Assembly: GCA_002353635.1 (NCBI GenBank)
Contig: DEKA01000052.1
Span: forward strand, 1 to 50,622
Source of the DNA: Lachnospiraceae bacterium UBA2734
Lineage (GTDB): Bacteria; Bacillota; Clostridia; Lachnospirales; Lachnospiraceae
Length of the DNA: 50,622 nucleotides
Direction: 5' to 3'
This document shows, in pieces, positions 8,651-16,071 of this stretch (its first letter is position 1; every line of letters starts with the position of its first letter). The translations under genes were made by a program, and so were the position numbers. The notes under the pieces are model-generated. The model had not been told where the DNA came from. It saw only the letters and a program-made list of their open reading frames with translations, and made no database searches.

Positions 8651-10402
8651 ATGACAAGAGAAATGTATGAGTCACTGGCGATGAAGGATCTGCGCGGCAT
8701 AGCCCAGCAGAGGGAGGTCAGTGTTCCGGCCAGATGCAAAAAGGCTGATCTGGTCAATCTTTTGCTGCAAAAGGATGAGGACGATGTGAAGGCTGCAAGA
8801 GAAGCAGCAGCTTCGCGCCTGCAGGCATCCCCCGCTCCTGCTGCAGTGAACAAAGAGGACACAGCTGTTTCCCCCTCTTCAGGGCAGGAGACGAGATCCG
8901 GAAAGCGTGTAGTCCGCAAGAGGGTGGTCACCGCCGAGGTGGCTGACGAACTGGCAGACAAGGCGGCAGCAGAGAGAGGACAGCACCAGAGAAGGCACCG
9001 CACGCAGACCGCTGCCAGAGAGAAGACTGATCTGCAGGCGGCAAGAAGAGACAGGCCTGCAGAGGAGCGCGATCAGCGGGAGGACGCTGTGCAGATGCAG
9101 AGCAGTGAGGTGAGCAGAACGGTTCCCCGCGAGGACAGTGTCTCCTACAGGGGGGAGGAAGCCGCTGCGGTGCAGCCGAGGCTCTCGCCGATCAGCAATC
9201 TTTACGCAAGGAGAGGAATCAACCGCCCGGACCAGCCGATCCCTCACAAGAACGAGCTCAACAAAGAGCTGGATTCGGGAGAGATGGCAAACGGCATTCT
9301 GGACGTGATGTCCGATGGCTACGGTTTCATCCGCTCAGCCAATTACCTGCCCGGTGACAATGATGTCTATGTGGCGCCCAGCCAGATCAGGAGATTCAAC
9401 CTGAAGACGGGAGATATCATTCAGGGCAACATCAGGATCAAGACGCAGGGAGAGAAGTTCTCCGCACTTCTGTTCGTGAAGTCCGTTAACGGCCTTGACC
9501 CGGAGGCAGCAAAGAGAAGATATAATTTTGAGGACATGACGCCTATCTTCCCCGATCAGAAGATCAGACTCGAGAAGCCGGGCGCCTCCATTGCAATGCG
9601 CGTCATGGATCTGTTCTGCCCTGTGGGCAAAGGACAGAGAGGCATGATCGTATCGCCGCCTAAGGCCGGCAAGACAACTCTTGTCAAGGAGGTGGCCAAG
9701 TCCGTCAAGTACAACGATCCGGAGATCCATCTGATCATCCTTCTGATCGATGAACGGCCGGAGGAGGTGACGGACATCCGCGAAGCCATAGAGGGACCGA
9801 ATGTAGAGGTCATCTATTCCACCTTCGATGAGACGCCTGAACATCACAAGAGGGTAGCGGAGATGGTCATCGAGAGAGCAAAGCGCCTTGTTGAGCAGAA
9901 GCAGGACGTGATGATTCTCCTCGATTCCATCACGAGGCTCACGAGAGCATATAACCTGACGGAGCCGTCGAGCGGGAGAACGCTCACGGGCGGACTTGAT
10001 CCCGCCGCTCTTCACATGCCGAAGCGCTTCTTCGGAGCTGCCCGCAATATGAGAGAGGGCGGTTCTCTCACGATTCTGGCTACGGCACTTATTGAGACCG
10101 GTTCCAAGATGGATGATGTTGTCTATGAAGAGTTCAAGGGAACCGGCAATATGGAGATGATTCTGAACAGAAAACTCTCTGAGAGAAGAATCTTTCCTGC
10201 CATTGACCTTGCCAAGTCCGGCACGAGGAGAGATGATCTTCTCCTTACGCCGGATGAACAGGAGGCTGTCGGGATTCTCCGCAGGGCATTTATCGGGGCA
10301 AGAGGAGAAGAGGCGACGAACAGCGTTCTCGATCTCTTCGCAAAGACAAGAACCAATGGCGAATTCGTCAATATGGTTAAGAAGATTCAATGGAGCTTTT
10401 GA
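8651..10402 (+). CDS. rho: Transcription termination factor Rho
   Basis: This hexameric RNA helicase ends transcription of untranslated RNA. Domains in order: a Rho_N helical domain (about 1-45, ending in KADLVNLLLQ); a highly charged low-complexity insertion (about 48-200, rich in A, R, E, Q and D); a cold-shock-like RNA-binding domain with GYGFIRS near 220; the RecA-like motor with Walker A PPKAGKTT (336-343) and LLIDERPEEVTD; the SITRLTRAYN segment; and the C-terminal GTRRDDLLL region. At 583 residues it is longer than the roughly 420-residue E. coli protein because of the insertion, a common situation in Clostridia and Actinobacteria where it adds RNA contacts. AAGGA is about 12 nt before the ATG. 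Confidence 0.97.
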   Translation: MTREMYESLAMKDLRGIAQQREVSVPARCKKADLVNLLLQKDEDDVKAAREAAASRLQASPAPAAVNKEDTAVSPSSGQETRSGKRVVRKRVVTAEVADELADKAAAERGQHQRRHRTQTAAREKTDLQAARRDRPAEERDQREDAVQMQSSEVSRTVPREDSVSYRGEEAAAVQPRLSPISNLYARRGINRPDQPIPHKNELNKELDSGEMANGILDVMSDGYGFIRSANYLPGDNDVYVAPSQIRRFNLKTGDIIQGNIRIKTQGEKFSALLFVKSVNGLDPEAAKRRYNFEDMTPIFPDQKIRLEKPGASIAMRVMDLFCPVGKGQRGMIVSPPKAGKTTLVKEVAKSVKYNDPEIHLIILLIDERPEEVTDIREAIEGPNVEVIYSTFDETPEHHKRVAEMVIERAKRLVEQKQDVMILLDSITRLTRAYNLTEPSSGRTLTGGLDPAALHMPKRFFGAARNMREGGSLTILATALIETGSKMDDVVYEEFKGTGNMEMILNRKLSERRIFPAIDLAKSGTRRDDLLLTPDEQEAVGILRRAFIGARGEEATNSVLDLFAKTRTNGEFVNMVKKIQWSF

Positions 10403-10405
10403 TCC

Positions 10406-11185
10406 ATGCTTAATGATAAGATCATGAAATACCTGAATATCGCTCTTGCGGTCATCATAGCCGCCGTCATCGCGGCAGTGGGCGTGACCGTGGTTCGCGG
10501 GAAGGCGGCCGAGGGCAGTGCAGAGGCGCTGGAAGCGTCTACGGAGGCAGATACCTCGCAGGAGTCATCGAGCGAAGCGGTCTCCTATATCGATATTCCG
10601 GGCTGGCAGGACCGCACATCAGCAAAGGATGAGAGCGCACAGAGTGCATCCTCATCCAACAGAACGGATACGCAGAATGCATCCGCAGGAACCGGTTCGG
10701 TGAAGTCTTCTTCACAGTCCTCAGGCTCTTCTTACAGACAGAGCACACCTGCACAGCAGCAAAGACCTGTAGCACCTGCGCCTAAGCCGGCGGCGGGAGC
10801 ATCTTCAAGTGCTTCTTCTGCAGCGTCTGGCACATCAGACAACACGGGAGCTCCTTCTGCAGCGTCTGGCACATCAGACAGTACGGGTGCAGCTTCCTCG
10901 GCAGATGGCTCGTCAGCTTCTTCGTCGGCATCGGATGCATCGTCCTCTGCCTCTTCTGCAGCTTCAGACAGCACAAGCGCTTCTTCTGCAGCGTCTGGCA
11001 CATCAGACAGCACAGGTGCAGCTTCTTCGTCGACATCGGATAGCTCCGGCACTTCTTCTTCGTCGGATGCATCGTCCTCTGCTTCTTCTGATGCCTCCGG
11101 ATCATCCTCTTCCCAGAACACGGACAGCTCTGAGACCGACAATGACCTGAACAATACCAATGCAGATGATGTCAGTGCCGACTGA
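10406..11185 (+). CDS. Ser/Ala-rich low-complexity protein with N-terminal membrane anchor
   Basis: The 259-residue product has one N-terminal hydrophobic segment (about 8-30, IALAVIIAAVIAAVGVTVV). A polar linker follows, with a PAQQQRPVAPAPKP segment near 115-130, then about 130 residues made almost only of Ser, Ala, Gly, Thr and Asp. This tail is built of imperfect repeats such as SAASGTSDSTGA. No catalytic domain or LPxTG motif is visible. It is best read as an anchored extracellular stalk or mucin-like surface protein. It starts 3 nt after the rho stop; ATG at 10424 (MKYLNIAL) is an alternative. A convergent secreted Ig-like protein lies next door. The function is not recognised. Confidence 0.7.
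   Translation: MLNDKIMKYLNIALAVIIAAVIAAVGVTVVRGKAAEGSAEALEASTEADTSQESSSEAVSYIDIPGWQDRTSAKDESAQSASSSNRTDTQNASAGTGSVKSSSQSSGSSYRQSTPAQQQRPVAPAPKPAAGASSSASSAASGTSDNTGAPSAASGTSDSTGAASSADGSSASSSASDASSSASSAASDSTSASSAASGTSDSTGAASSSTSDSSGTSSSSDASSSASSDASGSSSSQNTDSSETDNDLNNTNADDVSAD
10815..11009 (+). repeat. 27-bp direct repeats in the Ser/Ala-rich gene
   Basis: Three identical 27-nt copies lie at 10815-10841, 10854-10880 and 10983-11009, all in the same frame and encoding the SAASGTSD unit. Shorter Ser/Ala codon repeats lie between and after them. Exact identity in a coding tail suggests recent duplication and likely length variation between strains. Confidence 0.85.
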
Positions 11186-11249
11186 TTGAACGGGCAATGC
11201 GGCTGATGTCAGTGCCGATGGATTGATAATATGAACGCGCATACAAAAA

Positions 11250-11282
11250 CGGGGCCGGATGGAAATAATCCATCCGGCCCCG
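11250..11282 (-). terminator. Terminator for the Ig-like protein gene, possibly bidirectional
   Basis: A 13-bp perfect stem (cggggccggatgg / ccatccggccccg) encloses a 7-nt AT-rich loop. On the minus strand it is followed by GTTTTTGTAT, the U-rich tail expected after the minus-strand gene. It sits between two convergent genes and may also stop read-through from rho and the Ser/Ala-rich gene. Confidence 0.8.
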
Positions 11283-11311
11283 CGTGCTGTCTGCGGCAAT
11301 GCGTTTGTTCT

Positions 11312-12631
11312 TTAGTTCAGCATCTGTACTGTGACTGTGGGCTGCTGTGCGCAGAGCGTCAGCCAGCTCACATACCCGCCGGTGAGCTGCGATGCGAGCC
11401 ACTTCCCCTTTGGTACGATCATGTTGAATTGATGTCCCTGGAACGGGAAGTTGGCAACAAGTGTGACATCCGGCCGCATCTGAAGAGCTGTGGCGACATT
11501 GATGTCATACGCCATGGGCTGAGCGGCCTTGACAGTGACCGTCCCGTTTCTGGCAGCAGTCAGAATCTGGTTGGTTGTGTTGTACAGAAGCTGCGGATCC
11601 CTTCCGGAAGCAGCAGCCTTTGCAGCCTGCTGTGCCTGCTGCTGCGCCTTCTGAGCGGCTGCCTTCTGTGCAGCTGCCTGCTTGGCGGCGGCTTCCTCAG
11701 CGGCCTTCTTCTGTGCTTCAGCCTTCAGTTCTGCGGCTGTCTTTGCCTTCTTTACGGTTACCTTGCAGACTGCGCTCTTGCCGCCGTCGTTTGAGGTTGC
11801 CTTGATCTTCGCTGTGCCGGGTGCTACCGCTGTGATGGTGCCGTTTGTGGCGACAGTAGCGACCTTTGTATTGGAGCTCGTCCAATAGATCGTGCGGTCA
11901 TCCGCATCGTGCGGATGAAGGTAAGCTGTGATCTGCTGCGACTGACCGGCCGTCAGTGTGAGTGACTCATCCAGCTCAACGGATCTGACGTGCTTCATCG
12001 TGCTGCTGTGATTTCCTTCATAAACCCAGACCGTGCAGGTATCGTGATGGCCTGAATCTCTGCTGACAGCTGTAATCGTTGCTGAACCAACAGCGCGGGC
12101 CTCAATTCTTCCGGAGGAGTGAACCTTTGCAACATTTTCATTGGATGAGGACCAGTTGAGCGACTGGTTTGTTGCGTTGGACGGCGTGAAGGAAGCTGTG
12201 AGTGTGTAATCGTCTCCCTTGGCAATCTGAATGCTGTGCTGGGAGAGTGTGATGTCCTGTACATGCACATCATCATTCTTGGAATGATGCACATGCACCT
12301 TGATGTCTTTTGTCGCTGTGATGCGGCCGTTCTCGATGACGGTGACCGTCACATACGTCGTGCCGTTGCTGCGCGCATAAATGAGATTTGCGCGGCCTGT
12401 CTTATGGTCGATCTGTGCGATGTCGCTGTCGTCGACGGACCACTTGATCTGAGAGCCGTCCACATCGCTGTCGACGTCAATCTCTACATATTCCTGCTCG
12501 CCCGGATAGAGCGAAGTGCTGTCTTCCGCCGAGATGGTGGTTGCGAATACCGGCAGAGCGGCAGCAGGTGCTGCGGCGGTCGAAACTGCCAGTGTCAGGG
12601 CAGCGGCCGCCATAAGAAACCTTTTCTTCAT
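11312..12631 (-). CDS. Secreted protein with three BIG_2-type Ig-like domains
   Basis: The 439-residue product has a typical signal peptide (MKKRFL, Ala-rich core, cleavage probably after ALPVFA near residue 31). Three bacterial Ig-like repeats follow (about 34-115, 120-208 and 215-293); the second and third show the BIG_2 signature W-SSN--VA-V---G-I-A---G-A-I-A-S-D. Next come a Lys/Ala/Gln-rich helical linker (about 296-345) and a C-terminal domain of about 95 residues not recognised, with a conserved-looking GKWLASQLTGGYVSW end. Such proteins usually sit in the cell envelope and bind surface ligands or glycans. AAAGGGG is 6 nt before the ATG. A 7-bp inverted repeat (aactggc/gccagtt, 12698-12714) lies in the leader and may be an operator. 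Confidence 0.85.
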   Translation of the reverse strand: MKKRFLMAAAALTLAVSTAAAPAAALPVFATTISAEDSTSLYPGEQEYVEIDVDSDVDGSQIKWSVDDSDIAQIDHKTGRANLIYARSNGTTYVTVTVIENGRITATKDIKVHVHHSKNDDVHVQDITLSQHSIQIAKGDDYTLTASFTPSNATNQSLNWSSSNENVAKVHSSGRIEARAVGSATITAVSRDSGHHDTCTVWVYEGNHSSTMKHVRSVELDESLTLTAGQSQQITAYLHPHDADDRTIYWTSSNTKVATVATNGTITAVAPGTAKIKATSNDGGKSAVCKVTVKKAKTAAELKAEAQKKAAEEAAAKQAAAQKAAAQKAQQQAQQAAKAAASGRDPQLLYNTTNQILTAARNGTVTVKAAQPMAYDINVATALQMRPDVTLVANFPFQGHQFNMIVPKGKWLASQLTGGYVSWLTLCAQQPTVTVQMLN

Positions 12632-12791
12632 TCTTTACCCCTTTCTTTCTGTGAACCCCTCATTGCTGCATCCCGCTATTATGTCGGCAGGACAGGTAAC
12701 TGGCACAGCCAGTTCATTCAGCTACTAACTGTATGATTACAATGATTACACTTAAAGAATACCATATTCGCTGAAAATAGCAAGAACAACA

Positions 12792-12825
12792 CAAGGCGGC
12801 ATGGAAATTATTCCATGCCGCCTTG
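12792..12825 (-). terminator. Terminator-like hairpin ending the small minus-strand unit
   Basis: A perfect 15-bp stem (caaggcggcatggaa / ttccatgccgccttg) with a 4-nt ATTA loop. On the minus strand it is followed by TGTTGTTCTTGC, a moderately U-rich tail. It would close a transcript that starts near 13158. Confidence 0.65.
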
Positions 12826-12985
12826 ACAGGGCTGTCTATTGATTGGGTCGGTTCCATTCAACAACCGACCCGTTATTACACGGGATTTGCCTTCGGCAGC
12901 CTATAGGGCTATGCCTCTGCGGGCCTGAAGCCATCCCCCTGCATACACCATCATTGTAGGCACGTGTTATCATAAAATCAATATC
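12826..12985 (-). other. Structured 3' untranslated region or small RNA downstream of the 28-residue peptide
   Basis: These 160 nt lie between the small ORF and its terminator. They contain a 9-bp hairpin (gggtcggtt 12845-12853 / aaccgaccc 12863-12871) and further short complementary segments such as agcc/ggct near 12900. No further start codon with a ribosome site is seen. The same transcript could act as both mRNA and regulatory RNA, but this is inference. Confidence 0.4.
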
Positions 12986-13072
12986 TTAAGTGCGGTGCCA
13001 GAGGATGTCAATTGCCCAGATCCCCCACATGACAACTATTGCGATCATCATAACAGACATTGCATTCAGCAT
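12986..13072 (-). CDS. 28-residue single-pass membrane peptide (small ORF)
   Basis: Translation gives 28 residues: MLNAMSVMM, then a hydrophobic core IAIVVMWGIWAIDILW, ending HRT. The core forms one transmembrane helix with a short basic cytoplasmic or external end and an unusual tryptophan spacing (W16, W19, W25) with one buried Asp (D22). The ribosome site GAGGAGGTG lies 6 nt before the ATG and is far stronger than chance. A 17-nt-spaced promoter sits upstream and a 15-bp hairpin terminator downstream, so the ORF has its own transcription unit. I do not recognise the family. Comparable small membrane peptides modulate transporters or respiratory complexes, but nothing here says which. Confidence 0.72.
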   Translation of the reverse strand: MLNAMSVMMIAIVVMWGIWAIDILWHRT

Positions 13073-13164
13073 ATGGGTCACCTCCTCGCGGTTAAGCTGG
13101 AAGCCGGCTGATCAGTACGAGCGCTGTCTCAGTGAAAACCGGGTGTTCGTTTATTTTCAATATG

Positions 13165-13193
13165 ATTATATTAGATAATGTGAGTGCAGTCAA
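13165..13193 (-). promoter_or_regulatory. Promoter of the 28-residue peptide unit
   Basis: Read on the minus strand: TTGACT (13193-13188), a 17-nt spacer, and a perfect TATAAT (13170-13165). The predicted start is near 13158, leaving about 85 nt of leader before the small ORF. It points away from the NUDIX gene, which begins 28 nt to its right. Confidence 0.8.
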
Positions 13194-13220
13194 TTAATAA
13201 ACAGATAAATAAGGATATAG

Positions 13221-13940
13221 ATGGATAATAAACAGACAAATAACCACGCGGAAAGACGCATGTATGAGAACAGAGCCGGGGCTGCGGGGGGAGCAGAAGA
13301 ACGGGCAGCAGAACTGCCAGGGAGCCTGCGGGGACACCGGATGGAGTCTCTGTCTCTGTCTCCCTATCAAGCAGCAGTCATGGTACCGCTTCTTCAAAGA
13401 GGAGGCAGGTGGCACATGCTCTTTGAGAAGAGGAGCAGTACAGTAAGGCAGGGGGGAGAGCTGTGCTATCCAGGCGGAATTGTCGAGAAGGGAGAGACGC
13501 CGGAGGAGGCAGCGCTGCGCGAGTGCACGGAAGAACTGCTGATAGAGAGGGAGCAGATGGACACTCCCATCCCGATGTTTGCGCTGACAGGCCCCGGCGG
13601 CATAAACATCTTTTCCTATCTGTGTGTGCTGCACGGATACAGAGGAACCTGGTCTGAGGATGAAGTCGATCATACCTTCACTGTTCCTGTTGAGGAGCTG
13701 TTAAAGTGCAGACCGCTGACAGGACATGGCCGGCTTCGGACAGTGCTGGATCAGGACTTCCCTTATGCGCTGATCCCCGGAGGGCGGGATTACCCGTTCA
13801 GAGACATCCCGAAGACGTTTTATTTTTACAGAACGAAGGAAGGAACTGTCTGGGGAATGACGGCGCAGATTCTGCGCGCCGTGCTGCCTCTGCTGGAAGA
13901 AATTGGCACTGACAGACATATGAATGAAGAAAAAACGTGA
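13221..13940 (+). CDS. NUDIX hydrolase, CoA-pyrophosphatase-like
   Basis: The 239-residue product carries a NUDIX box from Gly86 to Ile108 (GIVEKGETPEEAALRECTEELLI) matching G-x5-E-x7-RE-x2-EE, with Leu replacing the usual final Gly. The preceding KRSSTVRQGGELCYPGG resembles the CoA pyrophosphatase (NudL/YeaB) signature, so cleavage of CoA or acyl-CoA to phosphopantetheine and ADP is plausible. Other nucleoside diphosphate derivatives cannot be excluded. Residues 1-42 are polar and probably disordered. AAGGA 5 nt before the ATG supports this start. The gene stands alone; the region after it has no terminator I can see. Confidence 0.9.
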   Translation: MDNKQTNNHAERRMYENRAGAAGGAEERAAELPGSLRGHRMESLSLSPYQAAVMVPLLQRGGRWHMLFEKRSSTVRQGGELCYPGGIVEKGETPEEAALRECTEELLIEREQMDTPIPMFALTGPGGINIFSYLCVLHGYRGTWSEDEVDHTFTVPVEELLKCRPLTGHGRLRTVLDQDFPYALIPGGRDYPFRDIPKTFYFYRTKEGTVWGMTAQILRAVLPLLEEIGTDRHMNEEKT

Positions 13941-14042
13941 TGCACTGTCATCATAATCAGATCAATTTTTGACAGCCGCATAACAGAATCTGAGAAATGT
14001 ATTTTTTTTCATCGTATACCGCATCGCAGAGAGGCCATCTTC

Positions 14043-14071
14043 TTTCCATTAAGCAGGAAAAAAGTTATAAT
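14043..14071 (+). promoter_or_regulatory. Promoter for the SARP-type regulator operon
   Basis: TTTCCA (14043-14048), a 17-nt spacer and a perfect TATAAT (14066-14071). The coding start is at 14352, so about 275 nt of leader would be made. The leader holds a 13-bp interrupted hairpin (14233-14266) and the conserved hairpin described separately. Confidence 0.6.
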
Positions 14072-14232
14072 ATAAACTGTATCAATAGCAAATGGTATGA
14101 AAATTCTGAACTTTCTATTGGCCGTTCCGGTCATGCCGCCATGGTTCAATGGGAAGGCAGAGGTGCCAGGGTGCCTCACTTATCTCCGTGCAGGTGGAGA
14201 GATCCAGGAGAGGTGAGGAGCAAGAGGAAAAA

Positions 14233-14266
14233 GTCTGAAAGCGACGTCGATTCGTCACTTTCAGAC
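14233..14266 (+). other. Hairpin in the leader of the SARP-type regulator
   Basis: The stem gtctgaaag-c-gacg / cgtc-a-ctttcagac has 13 pairs and one C-A mismatch around the loop TCGATT. No U-run follows, so it is not a simple terminator. It may be part of a folded leader between 14080 and 14351. Confidence 0.5.
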
Positions 14267-14302
14267 AGCAGCATCGGTGCTGACGCACCGGCTGCGGCAT
14301 TT

Positions 14303-14329
14303 GGCAAAACCGCCTATGCGGATTTTGCC
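14303..14329 (+). promoter_or_regulatory. Conserved leader hairpin, copy 3
   Basis: ggcaaaa-ccgc / gcgg-a-ttttgcc with loop CTAT. It has the same stem lengths and the same bulged A as the copy before buk (49426-49452), with a compensatory G-C to A-T change in the outer stem. It ends 22 nt before the start codon at 14352. Confidence 0.6.
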
Positions 14330-14351
14330 TCAGCAAGAGGAAAAAGTTTAT

Positions 14352-15545
14352 ATGGATGAATTGAAGATAACGTTACTGGGAGGTTTCTCTCTATATTATC
14401 AGGGGAGAGAGATCACACTTGGGCGTGGGTCGGCATCTAAGTTTCAGCAGCTTCTTCAGTTAGTCTGGATCGTTGGTGACAGGGGAATTCAGAGGGATGA
14501 GATTGTAAGAGATCTCTACAATCCGGAGGAACTCTCCAATCCGGGGAACAGCTTCAACAATCTTCTCTTTCAGATGAGGAAGCAAATGGAGGCTGCCGGG
14601 CTCCCCAAGAAGGCCTACATAGTCAGACAGGGCAAGCTGTTTGTCCCTGATCCCCAGGTTCCTGTCCGTGTGGATGTGCAGGATTTCTGCACGTACTGCC
14701 GGCAGGCAGAGGAGACAACAGACGGGAAGAAGCGTGAGAACTTCAGAAAGGCATTCGCGCTCTATAAGGGTGAACTGCTGCCTGAGTCGGCCACGCTTAC
14801 ATGGGTGGTTGTTGCATCTGCGCACTTTCGCAGCCTTTTTCAGAAGTGCACGGACTGGCTCGGCCAGGACGCCAAGATGCGAAAAGATTACAGCGAAATG
14901 GCCGAGATTTACCGCAGAGCTGCCGAGATCTATCCGGATGATGACTGGCAGGCGGAGGAGATCGAGGCCCTCATTCTGATGGACCGCTATAAGGAGGCGA
15001 ACGATCTCTACAATACGACGGTACACCGCTATGCGGATGAGATGGGGGTGCACCCTACAGACAAAATGCTGGAGAACTATCAGAAGATGTCTGAAAAGAT
15101 CGTCCAGCCGGTCTCTGATCTTCATGAGATACAGTCAAATCTCTCCGAGAAGCAGGAAGGGGGCGGCTATTACTGCTCTTATCCGGGCTTTATCGATCTC
15201 TACCATGTCCTTCGCAGGAACATGGAGCGAACAGGCATCAGCATTTATCTGATGCTGTGCACGCTGGTCGATTATGAAGGAAAGATTATCCGCAACAGGG
15301 ACAAGCTCGAAGCACGAAGTGCAGTGCTCAGAAAGGTCATTGGAGAGAGACTCAGAAAAGGAGACATTTATACAAGATACAATTCATCCCAGTACCTTCT
15401 TCTTCTGCCAGGTGCCAACAAGGAGGACTGCAGCGCAATTGCGGCAGGCATTCAGGAAGGAATGAAGCAGAGCGAAGGAACAAAGGCGGAGGTGCGCTTC
15501 AGTGAGGCCTCTGTCGCGGCAGAGCTGCCCAGGAGAGAAGGTTGA
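14352..15545 (+). CDS. SARP/BTAD-type transcriptional regulator with degenerate GGDEF-like C-terminus
   Basis: The 397-residue product starts with a winged-helix domain (about 1-95, LGGFSLYYQGREITLG...) of the SARP type. A bacterial transcriptional activator domain of TPR-like helices follows (about 100-245, ending ADEMGVHPTDKMLENYQ). The last 120 residues (SIYLMLCTLVDYEG ... IGERLRKGDIYTRYNSSQYLLLLPG) have the strand and helix pattern of a GGDEF-like domain without a GGDEF motif, so probably a sensing or dimer domain and not a cyclase. The start is placed at ATG 14352, with AAGAGG 11 nt upstream; the frame is open further upstream but lacks a ribosome site. It overlaps no gene but lies 4 nt before its partner. 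The targets are unknown. Confidence 0.8.
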   Translation: MDELKITLLGGFSLYYQGREITLGRGSASKFQQLLQLVWIVGDRGIQRDEIVRDLYNPEELSNPGNSFNNLLFQMRKQMEAAGLPKKAYIVRQGKLFVPDPQVPVRVDVQDFCTYCRQAEETTDGKKRENFRKAFALYKGELLPESATLTWVVVASAHFRSLFQKCTDWLGQDAKMRKDYSEMAEIYRRAAEIYPDDDWQAEEIEALILMDRYKEANDLYNTTVHRYADEMGVHPTDKMLENYQKMSEKIVQPVSDLHEIQSNLSEKQEGGGYYCSYPGFIDLYHVLRRNMERTGISIYLMLCTLVDYEGKIIRNRDKLEARSAVLRKVIGERLRKGDIYTRYNSSQYLLLLPGANKEDCSAIAAGIQEGMKQSEGTKAEVRFSEASVAAELPRREG

Positions 15546-15549
15546 TCGG

Positions 15550-16068
15550 ATGAACGGCAGAAGATGTGGAGACACAGCGCCGAATCTGCTCTGTGTCTGC
15601 GTGAACAGTGTTTCAGGAGGAGATTACAGGGGAACAATCTGGAATCAGTACCAGGATCAACCGGAACCGTTTGACAGCACGCTTGATCTGCTGAAGAAGA
15701 TGGAGAGAGTGTTCAACATTCTGAATTTTCCGCAGAATGCGACAGTACCCCGGTCTTTTGGCGGATCCCTTTCGGGAGGTCAGAACGAAGCTCCGGATCC
15801 GATAACAGGAAGAAGTGCAGATATGAAGGATATAGTTAGCAGAAGGGGCGATCAGGGAACCTTCATCGTGCAGGTCAAGTACAGACAGAATTCGACCTGG
15901 CAGGGTGAGGTGATCTGGGCAGAAAAGAATAAACGCATCTATTTCCGCAGCGCTCTCGAGCTCCTGCGGATTATGGATTCTGCGTTGAGGACGGAGAGCG
16001 ATAAGGAGAGCCCGCAGAACACGGAGGATCAGAAGACAGGAACCGGAGATACGGGCAGCGGGGAATAG
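15550..16068 (+). CDS. Small conserved WQG-motif protein, partner of the SARP-type regulator
   Basis: This 172-residue soluble protein is of unknown function. It contains a DGTLDLL-like segment near residue 37 (FDSTLDLLKKMERVFNILNFPQ), a polar middle, and a C-terminal block FIVQVKYRQNSTWQGEVIWAE followed by FRSALELLRIMDSAL. From memory of Lachnospiraceae genomes, similar short proteins with the RQNxTWQGxVxW block recur next to regulators; I cannot confirm a family name. The ATG is 4 nt after the regulator stop, and GGAGAGAAGG precedes it, so the two are translationally coupled. The tail is Glu/Asp/Gly/Thr-rich and probably disordered. Confidence 0.75.
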   Translation: MNGRRCGDTAPNLLCVCVNSVSGGDYRGTIWNQYQDQPEPFDSTLDLLKKMERVFNILNFPQNATVPRSFGGSLSGGQNEAPDPITGRSADMKDIVSRRGDQGTFIVQVKYRQNSTWQGEVIWAEKNKRIYFRSALELLRIMDSALRTESDKESPQNTEDQKTGTGDTGSGE

Positions 16069-16071
16069 ACA

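Noticed and set aside
9335..10390. 351-codon minus-strand open frame inside rho
   Set aside because: Lies wholly within the conserved Rho motor on the other strand.
10815..11009. CRISPR array
   Set aside because: The repeats are in frame inside a coding Ser/Ala tail, unevenly spaced and lack unique spacers of constant length.
11231..11794. 187-codon plus-strand frame opposite the Ig-like gene
   Set aside because: Starts next to the terminator hairpin and is Cys/Leu-rich, as expected for the complement of an Ala/Lys/Gln-rich region.
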